Shown one piece after another: positions 22,746 to 34,075 of a stretch of DNA of 64,000 bases; the stretch's first letter is position 1; the number at the start of each line of letters is the position of its first letter. The stretch covers positions 25,489,578-25,553,577 of the forward strand of contig CM043808.1 in NCBI GenBank assembly GCA_023974075.1, written 5' to 3'. The position numbers and the translations under genes are program-made. The notes below the pieces were generated by a model. It was not told where the DNA came from. It worked only from the letters and a program-made list of their open reading frames with translations, and did no database searches. This stretch comes from Chaenocephalus aceratus. Lineage: Eukaryota > Chordata > Actinopteri > Perciformes > Channichthyidae.

Positions 22746-23499
22746 GGCAAGAGTTGGGAGACTGGTGAAGGTCCCTGGTTTTTGCACTTTTTAACTGAAG
22801 TTGTTGAGGATGAGGGAGGGTCCTGCTCAGCAGATATAACCACACACAGGTGGAACACATTACTGCCTGATGAAGTGATTGAGCAGGCCTGTGTGTGTGA
22901 AGGGAATCCCAACATTTAGGGCATTGAGGGGAGCAGAATGGCTAACTGGATGATGGGGCTATTTGGATGAGGTGAAGAAATGCCCCATATGTAATGGAGA
23001 ATATAGAGCGATTAAAAAAGTGGAGAGGTGGTCATATAACTTGGGATTCAAAATGTCAGAAAGCAAGTCATGCTACATGATTGATGGCCAACAGTTAACA
23101 CTATATGATTGTCCAATGACAAAGGTGAATGAGTTCAAATACCTACAGTGGTTTGATAGCAAATATACAAATATACATCGAAAATGCATATTAAACAAGT
23201 GGAAACAAAATGCAAAAAAGAATTAAATATATTACGAGCTGTAGCTGGGGCGCAAATAAACAAGCATTAATAGACCAATAGATCAATTATGAGGTCCACA
23301 ATAGACTGTTTGTATAGTGTATGGAGCAGCAGCAAAAACATCACTATTAAAAATTGATAGACTACAATATAAAGCATTGCGGCTGTGTATTGGAGCGATA
23401 AAGTCATCCCCTATTAATGCAGTTCTGATAGAAGCAGGAGAGACACCTCTGGAAATCAGAAGAGAGAAACTTGCTCTGTCATACTGGGTCAGGCTACAA

Positions 23500-23747
23500 C
23501 AGGCCCGGACTGGCCATCGGGAGCACCGGGAGGTTTCCCGATGGCCTGGCCTGCTAAGTGGCCTGCTGGCCTGAGGATTTTTTTTTTTGTATGTATCGTG
23601 AACGCAACGCTGCGCAAATGTGGGTCTGACGCTGCCTCACAGAGAGTGACTGGCTGTCTACATGATGTGGCCTGCCCACATGGCCACTTTCATACAGATC
23701 ATACACTAATGCGCTCGATTGGTCTCTGTGTGTCATTCAAGCTCGGT

Positions 23748-23838
<91 letters not shown>

Positions 23839-25195
23839 GTGTGTGTGTGCGTGTGCGTGCGTGTGTGTGTCGCGAGCGAGAGAAAGCGCGCGCACCGGTT
23901 ACGTGTATTGTTGTTGTTAGCATCTGGTGCTAGCTAGCTGCGCTAACGGATATAATGAGCCGTCAACAAGGTGGAGGAGAGTCCTCTGCTGTCAGACTGA
24001 GAGACTCATAACTACAGCTCAGGTGAGGTAAAGGACTCTGCTGAGTGTTTAGGTAGTTAACTTAGTTCTCTGTGGGTCTCAGACGGTTTGGTCACCATTT
24101 ATGTAAACACATATTTCCATTGGAGGGGGGAGTGATTAGTAAAATATGCATGAATAATAATAAAAAATGTTAACTAGGTGAAAAAAGTGTTGTGGATATT
24201 TTAGACTCGTCAATACTGCAAAGATGTACAATGAGAGTAATCAATAATAAACTGGTGAAAGCAAACAGCGTTGTCTTGTTGGTTATTTATTTGAAGCTTC
24301 AAAGGCTCACAGAGTATAGGATAGTGTACACAGGGTATAATGTGTGTGTGTGTGTTTTATAGAGGACTGTTGCTGTGCAGAAAGGAAAAGAGATAAGACT
24401 TTCTCCTGACTGTTATCTTACAATGCTCTCATAGGGAGAGCCGCATTTTGTACCTTGGCAGGAAGCTACCGTGTGGTACAACAGGTCGAGTTGACCAAAC
24501 AGTTTCTAAGCATAATATCATCATTTGGTTTTACCATATAAAGTAAGTATTAAGTAATATAAGAAATTGCCACTACAAAAGGTAAGATAAACTTTAAAAA
24601 CGTGTTGAGAGCTAAAACTAGTCTTTGCTGCTGCCTCAAAGAGGAGCAGAGGGAGAGGAGGGAGACAGGAGAGGCTGGTTCAGGAGCACAGACACACTCA
24701 CAACTATAAATGAACCAAAAACAAATAAATAAACAAGTTTCAATGTTTTTTCATGTTGGATATGGTATGTTATTGGTTATGGCCATGTTCTTATGATTAT
24801 TTAAATGTATACAGTTCTGTTTCATATGGCGGGTGTAGTCTCTTTATTTCCCCCTCAAAATGCACCAGATTGATGCATTTAAGTTCAACATTTAAAAAAA
24901 TAATCTTACCGGGGGAGCATGCCCCCAGACCCCCCCTAGAAGATTTGAGGTCCACCCTCACTTAAAATATGTTCACATGGATAGGTTCCTAAATAGCTTG
25001 GCACATTTTTTTAAATAAACCCATGTCCATATGTTTATTCTGGGGTAGTAGATTTAAAGTTTAGAGCTATCACTATGGGCAGCAACGCTGTAAATATTGA
25101 CAAATAAATCCAGGAAAATGGCACAAAAGAAAGCTGGTAGTGGCCTGGCTGGGTGTATAATTCCCGGCCTGACTTATTGTCCCAGTCCGGCCCTG
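23500..25195. mobile_element. Non-autonomous hAT-like element, 1.7 kb
   Basis: Inserted in the LINE with a perfect 8-bp duplication ggctacaa (23492-23499 and 25196-25203), the hAT signature. The termini are caggcccggactggccatcg and, in reverse complement, cagggccggactgggacaat. The interior holds a long GT microsatellite, a stretch related to 54660-54860, and gggggagcatgcccccagac. I see no intact transposase. Confidence 0.9.
23751..23872. repeat. (GT)n microsatellite inside the hAT element
   Basis: About 120 nt of GT repeat with a few GC interruptions at its 3' end. Apparent Cys/Val or His/Thr reading frames here are artefacts of the repeat. Confidence 0.97.
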
Positions 25196-25660
25196 GGCTA
25201 CAAGGAAGTGGAGAGGAAAATATCACAAACAGAATACTACCGGATTGCTGGGAATATACAAAGTTCCAGGGGCGTGGGTTTGGCTGGACAAGTAAGGAGA
25301 GAACGAGGGCATATGGAGTGGAGACCATAACGTTTGCCAAAGCAAGTCCACTTAGCAGTGTTCCCCCATGGCTTTTCCCAGAAGCTAATATAGATGTGAG
25401 TATCATAGAAAGGGAAAAAGAGTGGCAAATAAATGAAGTGGGAATTAAAACGAGTATACCTGAGCGAAAAGTATTACAATTACCTCAACATTTACACAGA
25501 TGGATCTAAGAAGCACGAATGTGTGGGGATAGGCGTGTATATCCCATAATTCAAAATAGCAATCTCAAAACGAGTGTAAAATAACGTATAAGTTTATACA
25601 GCAGAAATACTTGCAGCAATTATTGGGCTACAATGGGTTGAAGAGGTCAGACCTGATAGG

Positions 25661-26017
25661 TTGGTGATATGCACAGACTCACTATCTGCTCTGGAAAGCA
25701 TACAGTCGACAATAACTGTTAGAGAAGATTTAATCATTGAACTTAACCATTGCTTACTGAGACTTCAGAGGAGGGGAATATATGTGCAGTTATGCTGGGT
25801 GCCTGCACATGAGGGGGTTAAAGGGAATGAGCATGCTGATAAGTTAGCAAAAGATGCGTTACAGAAGGAAATAGCAATACCAGTTTCACTTGGAAAAGGA
25901 GAAGGAAAAGCAATAATTAAGAAGAAGGGTATGGAAATATGGCAGAAATGGTTGGAGGAAGATCAGAAAGGGAGGAGATACCACAAGTTACAGAAATCAA
26001 TCATAACAAAGATCTAA
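25661..26017 (+). pseudogene. RNase H domain of the I-like LINE
   Basis: 118-codon open frame with TDSLSALESI and the C-terminal RNase H motif WVPAHEGVKGNEHADKLA. The first catalytic block (YTDGSKK-like) lies upstream in a different frame at about 25490-25515. Confidence 0.8.
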
Positions 26018-26471
26018 ACAGAAAGGAACAGACGGGAGGAGATCATCATCATAGACTCAGATTGGATCATACAGGATTAAACGGCACAATGTTTATAATG
26101 GGAACAAGTGAAGTTGAAGAATGCAGGGGGTGTGGAGTGAAATAAAATGTGGAACATATCATTTTACACTGCAACATGTGCAAAACAGAGAGGGAAAAAC
26201 TAAGAGACAGGGTCAGAGAGGCAGGAAGGGACTGGAGCCTGATGGGCATACTGGGAACAGAAGTTGAGGGGTGAGAGCTACCAGGAAGGCCATTCTTAAG
26301 TATTTGAGTGAAACAGGATTGATTGGCAGAATTTAAAACAACGTAAACACAGTGGTATAATTCCACAAGTGGTGATAGGATGATATGGTGATACACATTC
26401 TTGTACAGTAGGTGGCAGTATGCACCTTAAAGTTGTTTGCAATCCGCCAAAGAAGAAAAAGCAGAATGGCT

Positions 26472-26975
26472 GACTGAGTGGGGAGGAGTATAGAAATATC
26501 TTTCATTAAAAAAGAAGCTGAAGTAATAATACTGAAGCATGGCCAAAGCAGTCGGATGAAGTTATAAATGAGTGAGAACAGCTAAATCTGTTAATCAGCT
26601 ACCCAGTTTAGAGATTAGTAAGTATTTGGCATGAGCATTAAGTTAATTTACTTATTTGTTTTGAACAATTTTATATATTTGGTATGTTTTTTTCTTTGCA
26701 TATACTTTTACCTTTAAATACTATAAATGTTGCTGATATACTCACTTACTTTTACTTAAGTAACGTTTCTAATGCAGGACATGTACTTGTATCAGAGAGA
26801 GAATGTTTACTCTGTAGTATAAGAACTTTTACTTAAGTAAAATATCTGAATAGGCTACTTCTCTTACCACTGCAAAGTCCCCAGCTAAACCTTAATAAAG
26901 GCCGTTGTAGTTCATGGTCATTAAAAACATCACTCCTTTAGGCCATGACTTTTAATTTAGCAGGATGATCATATG
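26472..26975. repeat. No gene; part resembles a dispersed tacttttacttaagta repeat
   Basis: The stretch at about 26735-26875 has two inverted acttttacttaagtaa blocks and a palindromic layout typical of fish MITE-like repeats. Otherwise I see nothing. Confidence 0.4.
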
Positions 26976-26977
26976 TT

Positions 26978-27177
26978 TGAGGCGTGTGGCGCAGTGGGTA
27001 GAGCCATGGTGTTGGGATCAGGGGGTAACAGGTTCAAACCCCACTGCAGTCAGCATGTTGTTGTGTCCCTGGGCAAAACACTTGACCCCAAATTGCTCCT
27101 GTGGGGATTGTCCACAGTATTGAGTATAAGTCGCTTTGGATAAAAGCGACTTACAAGTCATATGTAATGTAATAATG
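26978..27177 (+). mobile_element. tRNA-derived SINE with L2-like tail
   Basis: The box A-like sequence tggcgcagtgggtagagc (26987-27004) and box B-like ggttcaaacc (27031-27040) are spaced as in a tRNA promoter. The surrounding sequence does not fold as a tRNA and continues into gtgtccctgggcaaaacact, then gtcgctttggataaaagcg, the 3' tail common to many fish SINEs mobilised by L2-type LINEs. Confidence 0.85.
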
Positions 27178-27984
27178 TGTGCATATTCTACATCATTTAT
27201 TAAAGAAGGTAAATTAAAAAGGAGGTGCAAAACATCTAACAGAAAATGATTTGACTTCTTTGAGTCAGAGCAGAAATGTAACATGACTGGATTTATTGGA
27301 TGCTAAACGTGCTGCTTTTGTTGTTACCATCACATAGAGAACATCACAAATGTCTTGCAACTGTCAAGCTGGACAGAGATGTTAAAATAAGTTGCTGACT
27401 CATTTTATATTCCTCATCTATATTGCATCCGCTCTGAAAATGTTGTGTCTACAATGCACTGCACAACAGCCTCTCACCGTACCATTGTGGGAAGGATGTT
27501 TAAAAACACTACATTAACTTTAGGAGGAGAACAGTGAAAGTCGAACACCCTGCAAGGGTTTGGTGTTCTTGGAGTTTTATGCTTTGAGTAGCACATCTGG
27601 GAGATACTGATAATGTGTTTTATGGAGGTAATAAAATGATGGATAGAAACCCCCTCAGCTATGACACAGATGGGGGGGAAAACTTGGCACATTATTTCAT
27701 ACATTAAAAATGGTCTTGTGAGTTAAATGACAACTGGCAGCAGCTTATTCCTTTATTTATATGTTTGCATCAGCTGCCACTATAAAGGTATGTTGTATTT
27801 CCTATTTGCTGCCAAATACAGTGTTACTGCCTGCTTTGGCAGATATCCCGCCAGCAGGGCTTTCTCACAGAGGATTGAAATGTCAGAGTGTGATTCTACT
27901 TCCTTCTCCCTCCAGCTGCAGCCCAGCTTTGGTCAGCTGCAGTAGTTTAACACAAATAAAATCGTTTTTGAACACATCAAACTA
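27178..27984. other. No gene recognised
   Basis: Unique-looking sequence with only short frames that lack splice context. I see no terminal repeats or RNA signatures. Confidence 0.4.
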
Positions 27985-28009
27985 TGGTGGCCCTGAAGTG
28001 CAAGTCAAA

Positions 28010-28210
28010 ACAACATGTCACAAAACACTACAGCATTTCATAAAACGCAACGACATTTCACAAAACGCAACAGCGTTTCACAAAACGCAACAGCATTTCA
28101 CAAAACGCAACAGCTTTTCACAAAACGCAACAGCTTTTCACAAAACGCAACAGCTTTTCACAAAACGCAACAGCATTTCACAAAACGCTACAGCATTTCA
28201 CAAAACACTC
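28010..28210 (+). repeat. 20-bp minisatellite, left arm
   Basis: About ten tandem copies of cacaaaacgcaacagcattt with variants. Apparent frames reading HKTQ/FTKRN are by-products of the repeat. Confidence 0.95.
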
Positions 28211-28413
28211 AACTTTTACGGAAAGGGTATTCCTTTAGGGAAAACACTTCTTGTTTGTGATTGGACAGAGCCAGCCAGAGAAGCACTGCTGTGATTGGTT
28301 GTTTTTGCTGCCAGTCAAGAAATGACCATTCATGATTGGTCAGCACCCGACAGCTGTTTCTGCACGAATTTTAAACTGAGTTGGAAAGAATAGAAGAAGA
28401 GATGGAAATCTTA

Positions 28414-31400
28414 CAGTTTTTCTCGATTGCTAACACACTAAAATTCTACATAAAGCACAATTATTTTAACTGACACTCAAAGAGCAAAACATCAGCTCAA
28501 ATCTCCAAAACTCTAAACACGTTTTCAGCTTTCCACACAATTTGCAAATCAACATGACACTTTTTGCAAACCACTGCACACGTTTCTCCACGTAAGACAC
28601 AGGGATCTGACATAAAGTCACGTGTTAGCAGGTTTAAAACACTGATATTCAAAATGCCTCACACATGGACCAATGATCAAGAAACACGTTCCACCTGACC
28701 AAACACCTGGTAGCATAATTGTTGGCTCATCAATCAGGATGTTAGCACTATGAAAAGACCACAGGTGAGAACTTTCTTACAGCAACAATGGAAGCAAACA
28801 TGGAAGCAAGAGGAAGAGGAAGAGCTGGGCTGGGCTGAGAGTGAGAGGAGGAGGAAGAGGTGGGTGAGAGTGAGAGGAGGAAGAATGAGAGGTTGAGGTA
28901 GAGCTGGAGGGAGAGGACGTGGACAAAGAAGAATACTCTCTAATGAAATTAAATGTTATCAACCATGGTTTGACGATGAGAGAGGCTGGACGGAGGGTTC
29001 AGCCTAATCTAAGCCGATTTACTGTTGCCTCTGCAATCCGAACACTTAGACTTGAAAACAGGTTAGTTACCAGTTTGTAGCTCCGCATAATGCATGATAT
29101 ATCAGTGCTTATATCTGTTGTGTGAAACGTATTTACTTCATTACTGTAATTGAATTGTTGGCATGTTGCATACTATAACTGTACAAACCTCCTGCACAAT
29201 GTACTGTGGTAGACTTACTTTTATGCAACACAGAAACTGACCAACCACTATGTCTTTATTGTTTATCTGAAGGACTGAGAAACAAAGAGGTGGAAGGCTA
29301 AGGATGTTCAATGAGGCAGGAAGCAGCAGTTACAAACTGCACTCTAAAAACGAATTCAGGCGACCTTTCACCTCCACTTAATTAAATGCATGGTTGCAAG
29401 ATAAAAATGTGAGTTAATTGATTTAGATAAACATTTTAAGTTGCAAACATTAATTTATAAGTTGTGTTGACGTAATAATGTTGGTAATTACATCAACTTA
29501 ATATTGTGTGTAATTTGAACTCTGATTTCTGCGTTAATTGACTTAAAACAAAATTCAAGTTGTAGTAAGTAATGCAATTGGCTTGATAACTTAATTGTTC
29601 TACACCTTGAGTTAAGGATTTCAAGTCCACTCCCACTTAACATGCCTGGACAAGTTCCCACAGTTAAGACAAATAGAAATATACAAAGGACATTTTAAGG
29701 TGAGTGTCATCTTGTGTCATTAAAATACAGTAGATGGCCTTGTAGTTGCACTGTATAGGCAAATTGCTGTTTGACCAAAATTAGCAGCCTTTGAACTGTG
29801 AATAGTTCTGTGAGAGGGTACAAAGTAGTAGAGGCTGCTGTGAGTGTAAAAATACTTTGGTTACTATTGTGATATCGCTTTTTATTAAAAATGAATCTCG
29901 GTGAAGCAGATCAAGGACACGCTTCTTGATATATTTATAGGATCGTTATTTAGAGTTGTCATTGAAATGCAAGTTGTTGGCAGTTCAGAATATATTCATT
30001 TAGGTAATTTCTCTTTTTTTCCTTTTTCAAAAATAGCACAATACAATTGAAGTACGCAGAGAACTATAGCCATCCGCTGCCTTGTCGTGTACCTTGGATA
30101 AAAGGAAGAGGACCTTTTCAAGGAGTTTAGCGACGTAATTCAAAATCTTGAAATAACATAAAATCCATGGACATAGTGTAAAAACACAGGACAAAAACTT
30201 TACAGATTTGACATATTTGGCACTGGTTTTAAATATGCAAATGCCTCTAACTTCGTTGTGATGGCAGCATGTATTTGCTGTGTCCCCATTTCCCATGGTA
30301 ATATGGCTAATGTGTTTATTTATTATTTGTGTGGCCATTTAAATGTGTTATTTATCTTTTTTCAAGATTGAAATGAAGCTCAGCGCAAGTTCTTTCAGGA
30401 AGACTGGGTGTACATTCATTCACTCCGCAGCTGCTTATAATCAGCTCATCACAGGTGTTCTATTTAACCTATTACATTTCACCTCATTCTCCAGCAGCCA
30501 ATTAACGTGCTGCAGCCAAACTATAAAATGGTTCTCCTCTCTCCTGCAGTCAGCTGTGATTTCAGGTGGTCATGCACCTTATCATATGGCATGTGTCAAT
30601 AAATGTTCAAACAAAATCAATTCTCTCCTGATTGAAACATCATGTGTTGAAATAAACAACTGCAGTTCAAAATAAAAGTGAATTGCCTAATATTTTTGTT
30701 GTGGAATCAATTAATTTCTTTCTTTAAAGACAAAAACATGAACAAGCTAAGAAAAAAAACAATTGAATACAATATATTTGGAGCAACTTAATTTATAAAT
30801 GGTTGTCAACTTAAAAACGTGTGTTCACAATGATGGTAATTAAGTACATACAACTTAAAATTCCTTTTAAATCATGTGGTAAAACAAGTTGGAACAACTT
30901 AATCTTTTGAGCAATCAACTTCAAAACCTGTGTTTACGCTAATTATTAAGTAAGTGGTCATTAAAAACACCTCTGATTGTAGAGGAAAAGCCTTCTCCCC
31001 TAACTCAAATAACTTTGTTGCTTTAAGACAATTTCATTAAAAGTTGTCTTAACTCAATAAACATCGATGCAAACTGCTGCGTTGATTTTCTTTGTTGAGC
31101 CAAGGCATTTGTTTTTAGAGTGTGGGTTTTTGCAAACAATGCCATCACACTTAGAGAGATCCGAAGCATGGTAGCTATGTGCTGAGATGCATGATGCACA
31201 ATGTTATCTTTTCTTTCAACAACTCATTTGTGTTTCTTCCTTTACTGTATTTCTGTAAACTCCAGCAATCTTTCTCTGCAGAAACCTCTATGTCAGAGCA
31301 TAGCCCATAACAGATGACAGTGCTTTAGAGTATGCTCAGCAGTGTGTAGTTGGGTGGTCAAACAATCTAGTATTATGAATGAAATGTGTTATATTTGGTG

Positions 31401-31578
31401 CTAAAGTTTGCATTTGGAAAGTGTTTATGTAGTTGTGAGTGCAGTTCTTCACTTAGCAGGAGAGGAGAGGAGGAGAGGTGTTTTGCACTTTGGGTGTGTG
31501 GTTTTGTGAATTGTGTTTAGTGTTCTGAGAAACTGAGCAATTAAAAAATAAATGTGTGTTAGCAATCGAGAAAAACTG
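28414..31578 (+). mobile_element. Tc1/mariner (IS630-like) element, second level of the nest
   Basis: Perfect terminal inverted repeats cagtttttctcgattgctaa and, inverted, ttagcaatcgagaaaaactg are flanked by TA on both sides (28412-28413 and 31579-31580). A decayed transposase start is readable at about 28960-29062 (LTMREAGRRVQPNLSRFTVA, then IRTLRLENR), with a later block NNAITLREIRSMVA at about 31135-31176. The catalytic core is gone, and a CACTA-like insertion interrupts it. Confidence 0.85.
29340..31122. mobile_element. CACTA-like element, innermost level of the nest
   Basis: The ends are cactctaaaaac and its inverted match gtttttagagtg, with TG on both outer flanks. The subterminal regions are rich in the short motif aagttg/caactt in both orientations, as in EnSpm/CACTA elements. 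No transposase is visible in 1.8 kb. Confidence 0.6.
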
Positions 31579-31599
31579 TAAGGGAACATTTTTGACAAC

Positions 31600-31760
31600 A
31601 ACCTGCTCCGTCCACACTCACAACAACATGATACACACAGAAATAAAGCAGCGACTTTATTCGCCATGACACAGACAGTCTGTGGTTTGTTCATGTTTAA
31701 CTTTTGTCCAGTTTCTGAACAGATATGAGGAGCTGTGAGCTCTGTGTGCTAACAGCTAAC
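31600..31760. repeat. Segment shared with the 44883-46468 element
   Basis: The blocks ccgtccacactcacaacaac, then gacacagacagtctgtggtttg and agtttctgaacagatatgag recur at about 45280-45300 and 46208-46272 in another element. Confidence 0.75.
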
Positions 31761-32009
31761 GGCTGATGTTTTGGGACATGATGATGTGGTGATAGGTTGA
31801 CAGCATGTCGAGGATATAACATCATGTATATCCATTGTTAAAATATTCCCTTAAGATTTCCATCTCTTCTTCCAATCTTTCCAACTCAGTTTAAAATTCG
31901 TGCAGAAACAGCTGAATAGTACCAAACAGGAAATACGTTTCTTGACTGGCTCTGTCCAATCACAAACAAGAAGTGTTCTCCCTAAAGGAATACCCTTTCC
32001 GTAAAAGTT

Positions 32010-32330
32010 GAAATGTTAAAGTGTTTTGTAAAATGCTGTAGCGTTTTATGAAATGTTGAAGTGTTTTGTGAAATGCTGTAGCATTTTATGAAATGTTGAA
32101 GTGTTTTGTGAAATGCTGTAGTGTTTTATGAAATGCTGTAGCGTTTTATGAAATGTTGAAGTGTTTTGTGAAATGCTGTAGCGTTTTATGAAATGTTGAA
32201 GTGTTTTGTGAAATGCTGTAGCGTTTTATGAAATGTTGAAGTGTTTTGTGAAATGCTGTAGCGTTTTATGAAATGTTGAAGTGTTTTGTGGTGTTTTATG
32301 AAATGCTGTAGTGTTTTGTGAAATGTTGTT
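32010..32330 (-). repeat. 40-bp higher-order minisatellite, right arm
   Basis: About eight copies of a 40-bp unit made of two diverged 20-bp units (gtgttttgtgaaatgctgta and gcgttttatgaaatgttgaa). The left arm has the same 20-bp base unit without the 40-bp pairing. Confidence 0.9.
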
Positions 32331-32575
32331 TTGACTTGCACTTCAGGGCCACCGTATAAAACATATAATAATAAATAATAAAATGCTTCAGGTGCACTCA
32401 AAACAAAAAATAAAATCGCATGAGCTTATCATAACAACAATACAGCTTCCTTTAGTATCAGAAACAGAAACAGGTAAATTGCCAACTAGGTTTACACATC
32501 GGCATTTTTATAACATTAAGATATAGAAAATAATTTACATGGATCGATATACCAAAAAAACTATGTACACTACAG

Positions 32576-32922
32576 CAGTGCTTCTCAAAGTGTGGTCCGC
32601 GGACCACTGGTGGTCCGTGAGCGCCCCCTAGTGGTCCGTGAGTATATTGGTAAAATTTCACATTTGAAATAAATAAATACATTTAAGTTTTCCGCACTCT
32701 CGCGGGAATATCTCCGCAATGGAGCGAGCTTAAGTTTCACTTTTGATTGCATGATATAGCCCCGCGCAACACCTTCGTCACACATGTTTCCACTTGTTTG
32801 TACCATTTACAGGCGATTTGTAAAAAACGATGTGTTTTTGGATAATTGTGGAGTTAGGTGGTCCGCGAGTGTTTTTTTATTGGTTAAGTGGTCCTTGGTA
32901 TGAAAAAGTTTGAGAAACACTG
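32576..32922. mobile_element. hAT MITE, 347 bp
   Basis: The terminal repeats cagtgcttctcaaa and, inverted, tttgagaaacactg are flanked by a perfect 8-bp duplication cactacag (32568-32575 and 32923-32930). The internal block gtggtccgcggaccac is palindromic. No coding capacity. Confidence 0.93.
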
Positions 32923-33339
32923 CACTACAGTATACTATGACAAAGATCATCAGAATAACAAAATAAAATATGAGCAGTTTTGTTATGAAAAGTGGAAAGT
33001 TGTGCAGATGTTAAGAAGGTAGCTTTTGTTCGAATGTGCAAAATATTATAAAATTAAATAAATATCCTTCATTATTAATATGTATATATTCACTGTCTTA
33101 TTTTTATTTATTTTACTTCCAATTCATGTTCAATTATTTACCTACATGCTGCTGTGACGAAAATACCAAATTGGGATCAATATATATATCTTTATTTGAA
33201 ATATAAACAACTGTTTGCAGTGCATTCATGTAATGAGGGATATTACAAGCATACAGACACAGTGATAGAGTAGGGTTAATAAAAAGCCATAAAAAACGAA
33301 TACACAAATATCTCGCAGGGTGTTCCTACATCAGTGCAG

Positions 33340-33532
33340 TGTCCCTCCCCTCTCCCCTCCCTCCCCCCTCCCTGCTCCCTGTAAAAGGGAACAAACCACT
33401 GGTGCTGCTGTCCCGCCTCCAGCTCTCTGCTCCGCGAGACTGCAGCTCCACCGACCCGCAGCTCCACCACAATGTGAAAACTTAACCACCCGGATAAAGT
33501 TGTTTTCATGGAAAGAAAGGCTGCAAGTAAAG
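33340..33532 (+). promoter_or_regulatory. Probable promoter and 5' non-coding exon of kcns3
   Basis: A C/T-rich tract (about 33347-33380) is followed by GC-richer sequence ending in a strong donor aaag/gtacgt (exon end 33532). The matching acceptor tacatcatcag is at 34061-34071, four bases before the kcns3 ATG. No clear TATA box. The transcription start is not determined. Confidence 0.6.
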
Positions 33533-34075
33533 GTACGTACCAGCTTCACGTTTTGCATTCAGTCTTTGTAGGAAACTAAAAAGTAATTGTTTATCTCTAA
33601 ATAGGGTTTGGTGAAAAAATTAGTCAAACCAGCTCGTTGCTCTGAATTTCTAGAAGGGTATTTAATGAACAATATAGAAAGCTACACATGCAGGAAAACA
33701 GTCCTAATAACTGCTTGTAATGATGTGTGGTTTCAGTTTCAACTTGTTGCTTGTCATTTCCTCTGATTAGTTTAGTCTGTAATTTGATTCTTCTGGTGAT
33801 AGTCCTGTACTTGAGCAATGGAAGAAGTGACAGCACCTCACGCTTCTTCCCTCACTCTAGCTCAAGCCATTTCCTGTGGATGTTTTATTGATTTTATCTT
33901 CCTTCAGAGGACTAATGTGCTCTACAAACAGTGCAGTTAAATATGTCTTGATTGACAGCAGTCCACATTAATGTACCACTGTAAAATCTTGACTGTAATG
34001 CTTGTGGGGCATATATAAAGCTATATAACTGACATACTTGGCTTCTAATCATAATTTATCTACATCATCAGGACC

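Larger units (their letters stand above)
22944..26460 (+). mobile_element. I/Nimb-like LINE with RNase H, split by a hAT insertion
   Basis: 5'-truncated non-LTR element flanked by an 11-bp direct repeat gcagaatggct (22933-22943 and 26461-26471). The RT thumb region includes WSYNLGFKMSESKSCYMI (about 23020-23080), FKYLQWF, and DRLQYKALRLCIGAIKSSP. After the hAT insertion at 23500-25195 it resumes with an RNase H domain: ICTDSLSALESI and WVPAHEGVKGNEHADKLAKDA (about 25668-25860), then a CCHC-like tail (CRGCG, HIILHCN). The 3' UTR ends near ccgccaaagaagaaaaa. RNase H places it in the I clade, and Nimb is the usual fish representative. Stops and frameshifts show it is inactive. Confidence 0.85.
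27985..32354. mobile_element. Foldback element with minisatellite inverted arms (outer level of a three-level nest)
   Basis: The termini ggtggccctgaagtgcaag and, inverted, cttgcacttcagggccacc sit next to TA dinucleotides (27983-27984 and 32355-32356). Each arm starts with a tandem array of a 20-bp unit: cacaaaacgcaacagcattt on the left, its reverse complement on the right. It continues with a matching block (ggaaagggtattcctt on the left, aaggaataccctttcc on the right; also gtgattggacagagcca) to about 28412 and 31850. The left arm is interrupted at a TA by the mariner-like element. No transposase belongs to this outer element. Confidence 0.8.

Noticed and set aside
22746..22787. Longer N-terminus for ZP gene 2 upstream of the ATG at 22745
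   Set aside because: The upstream extension would start at GTG; there is no in-frame ATG, and the shorter start gives a normal signal peptide.
23541..23937. Long Cys-Val and His-Thr open frames
   Set aside because: Translations of the GT microsatellite in several frames; no gene structure.
26981..27055. Functional tRNA gene
   Set aside because: Boxes A and B are present but the stems do not pair as a tRNA, and the sequence continues into a SINE body and tail.
28010..28210. Regular 20-bp repeats suggestive of a CRISPR array
   Set aside because: Units are head to tail without spacers, and the genome is vertebrate.
27761..28294. 177-codon frame with HKTQ/FTKRN repeats, possible repeat protein
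   Set aside because: It is the 20-bp minisatellite arm of the foldback element read in frame; 20 is not a multiple of 3, so the apparent repeats cycle through frames.
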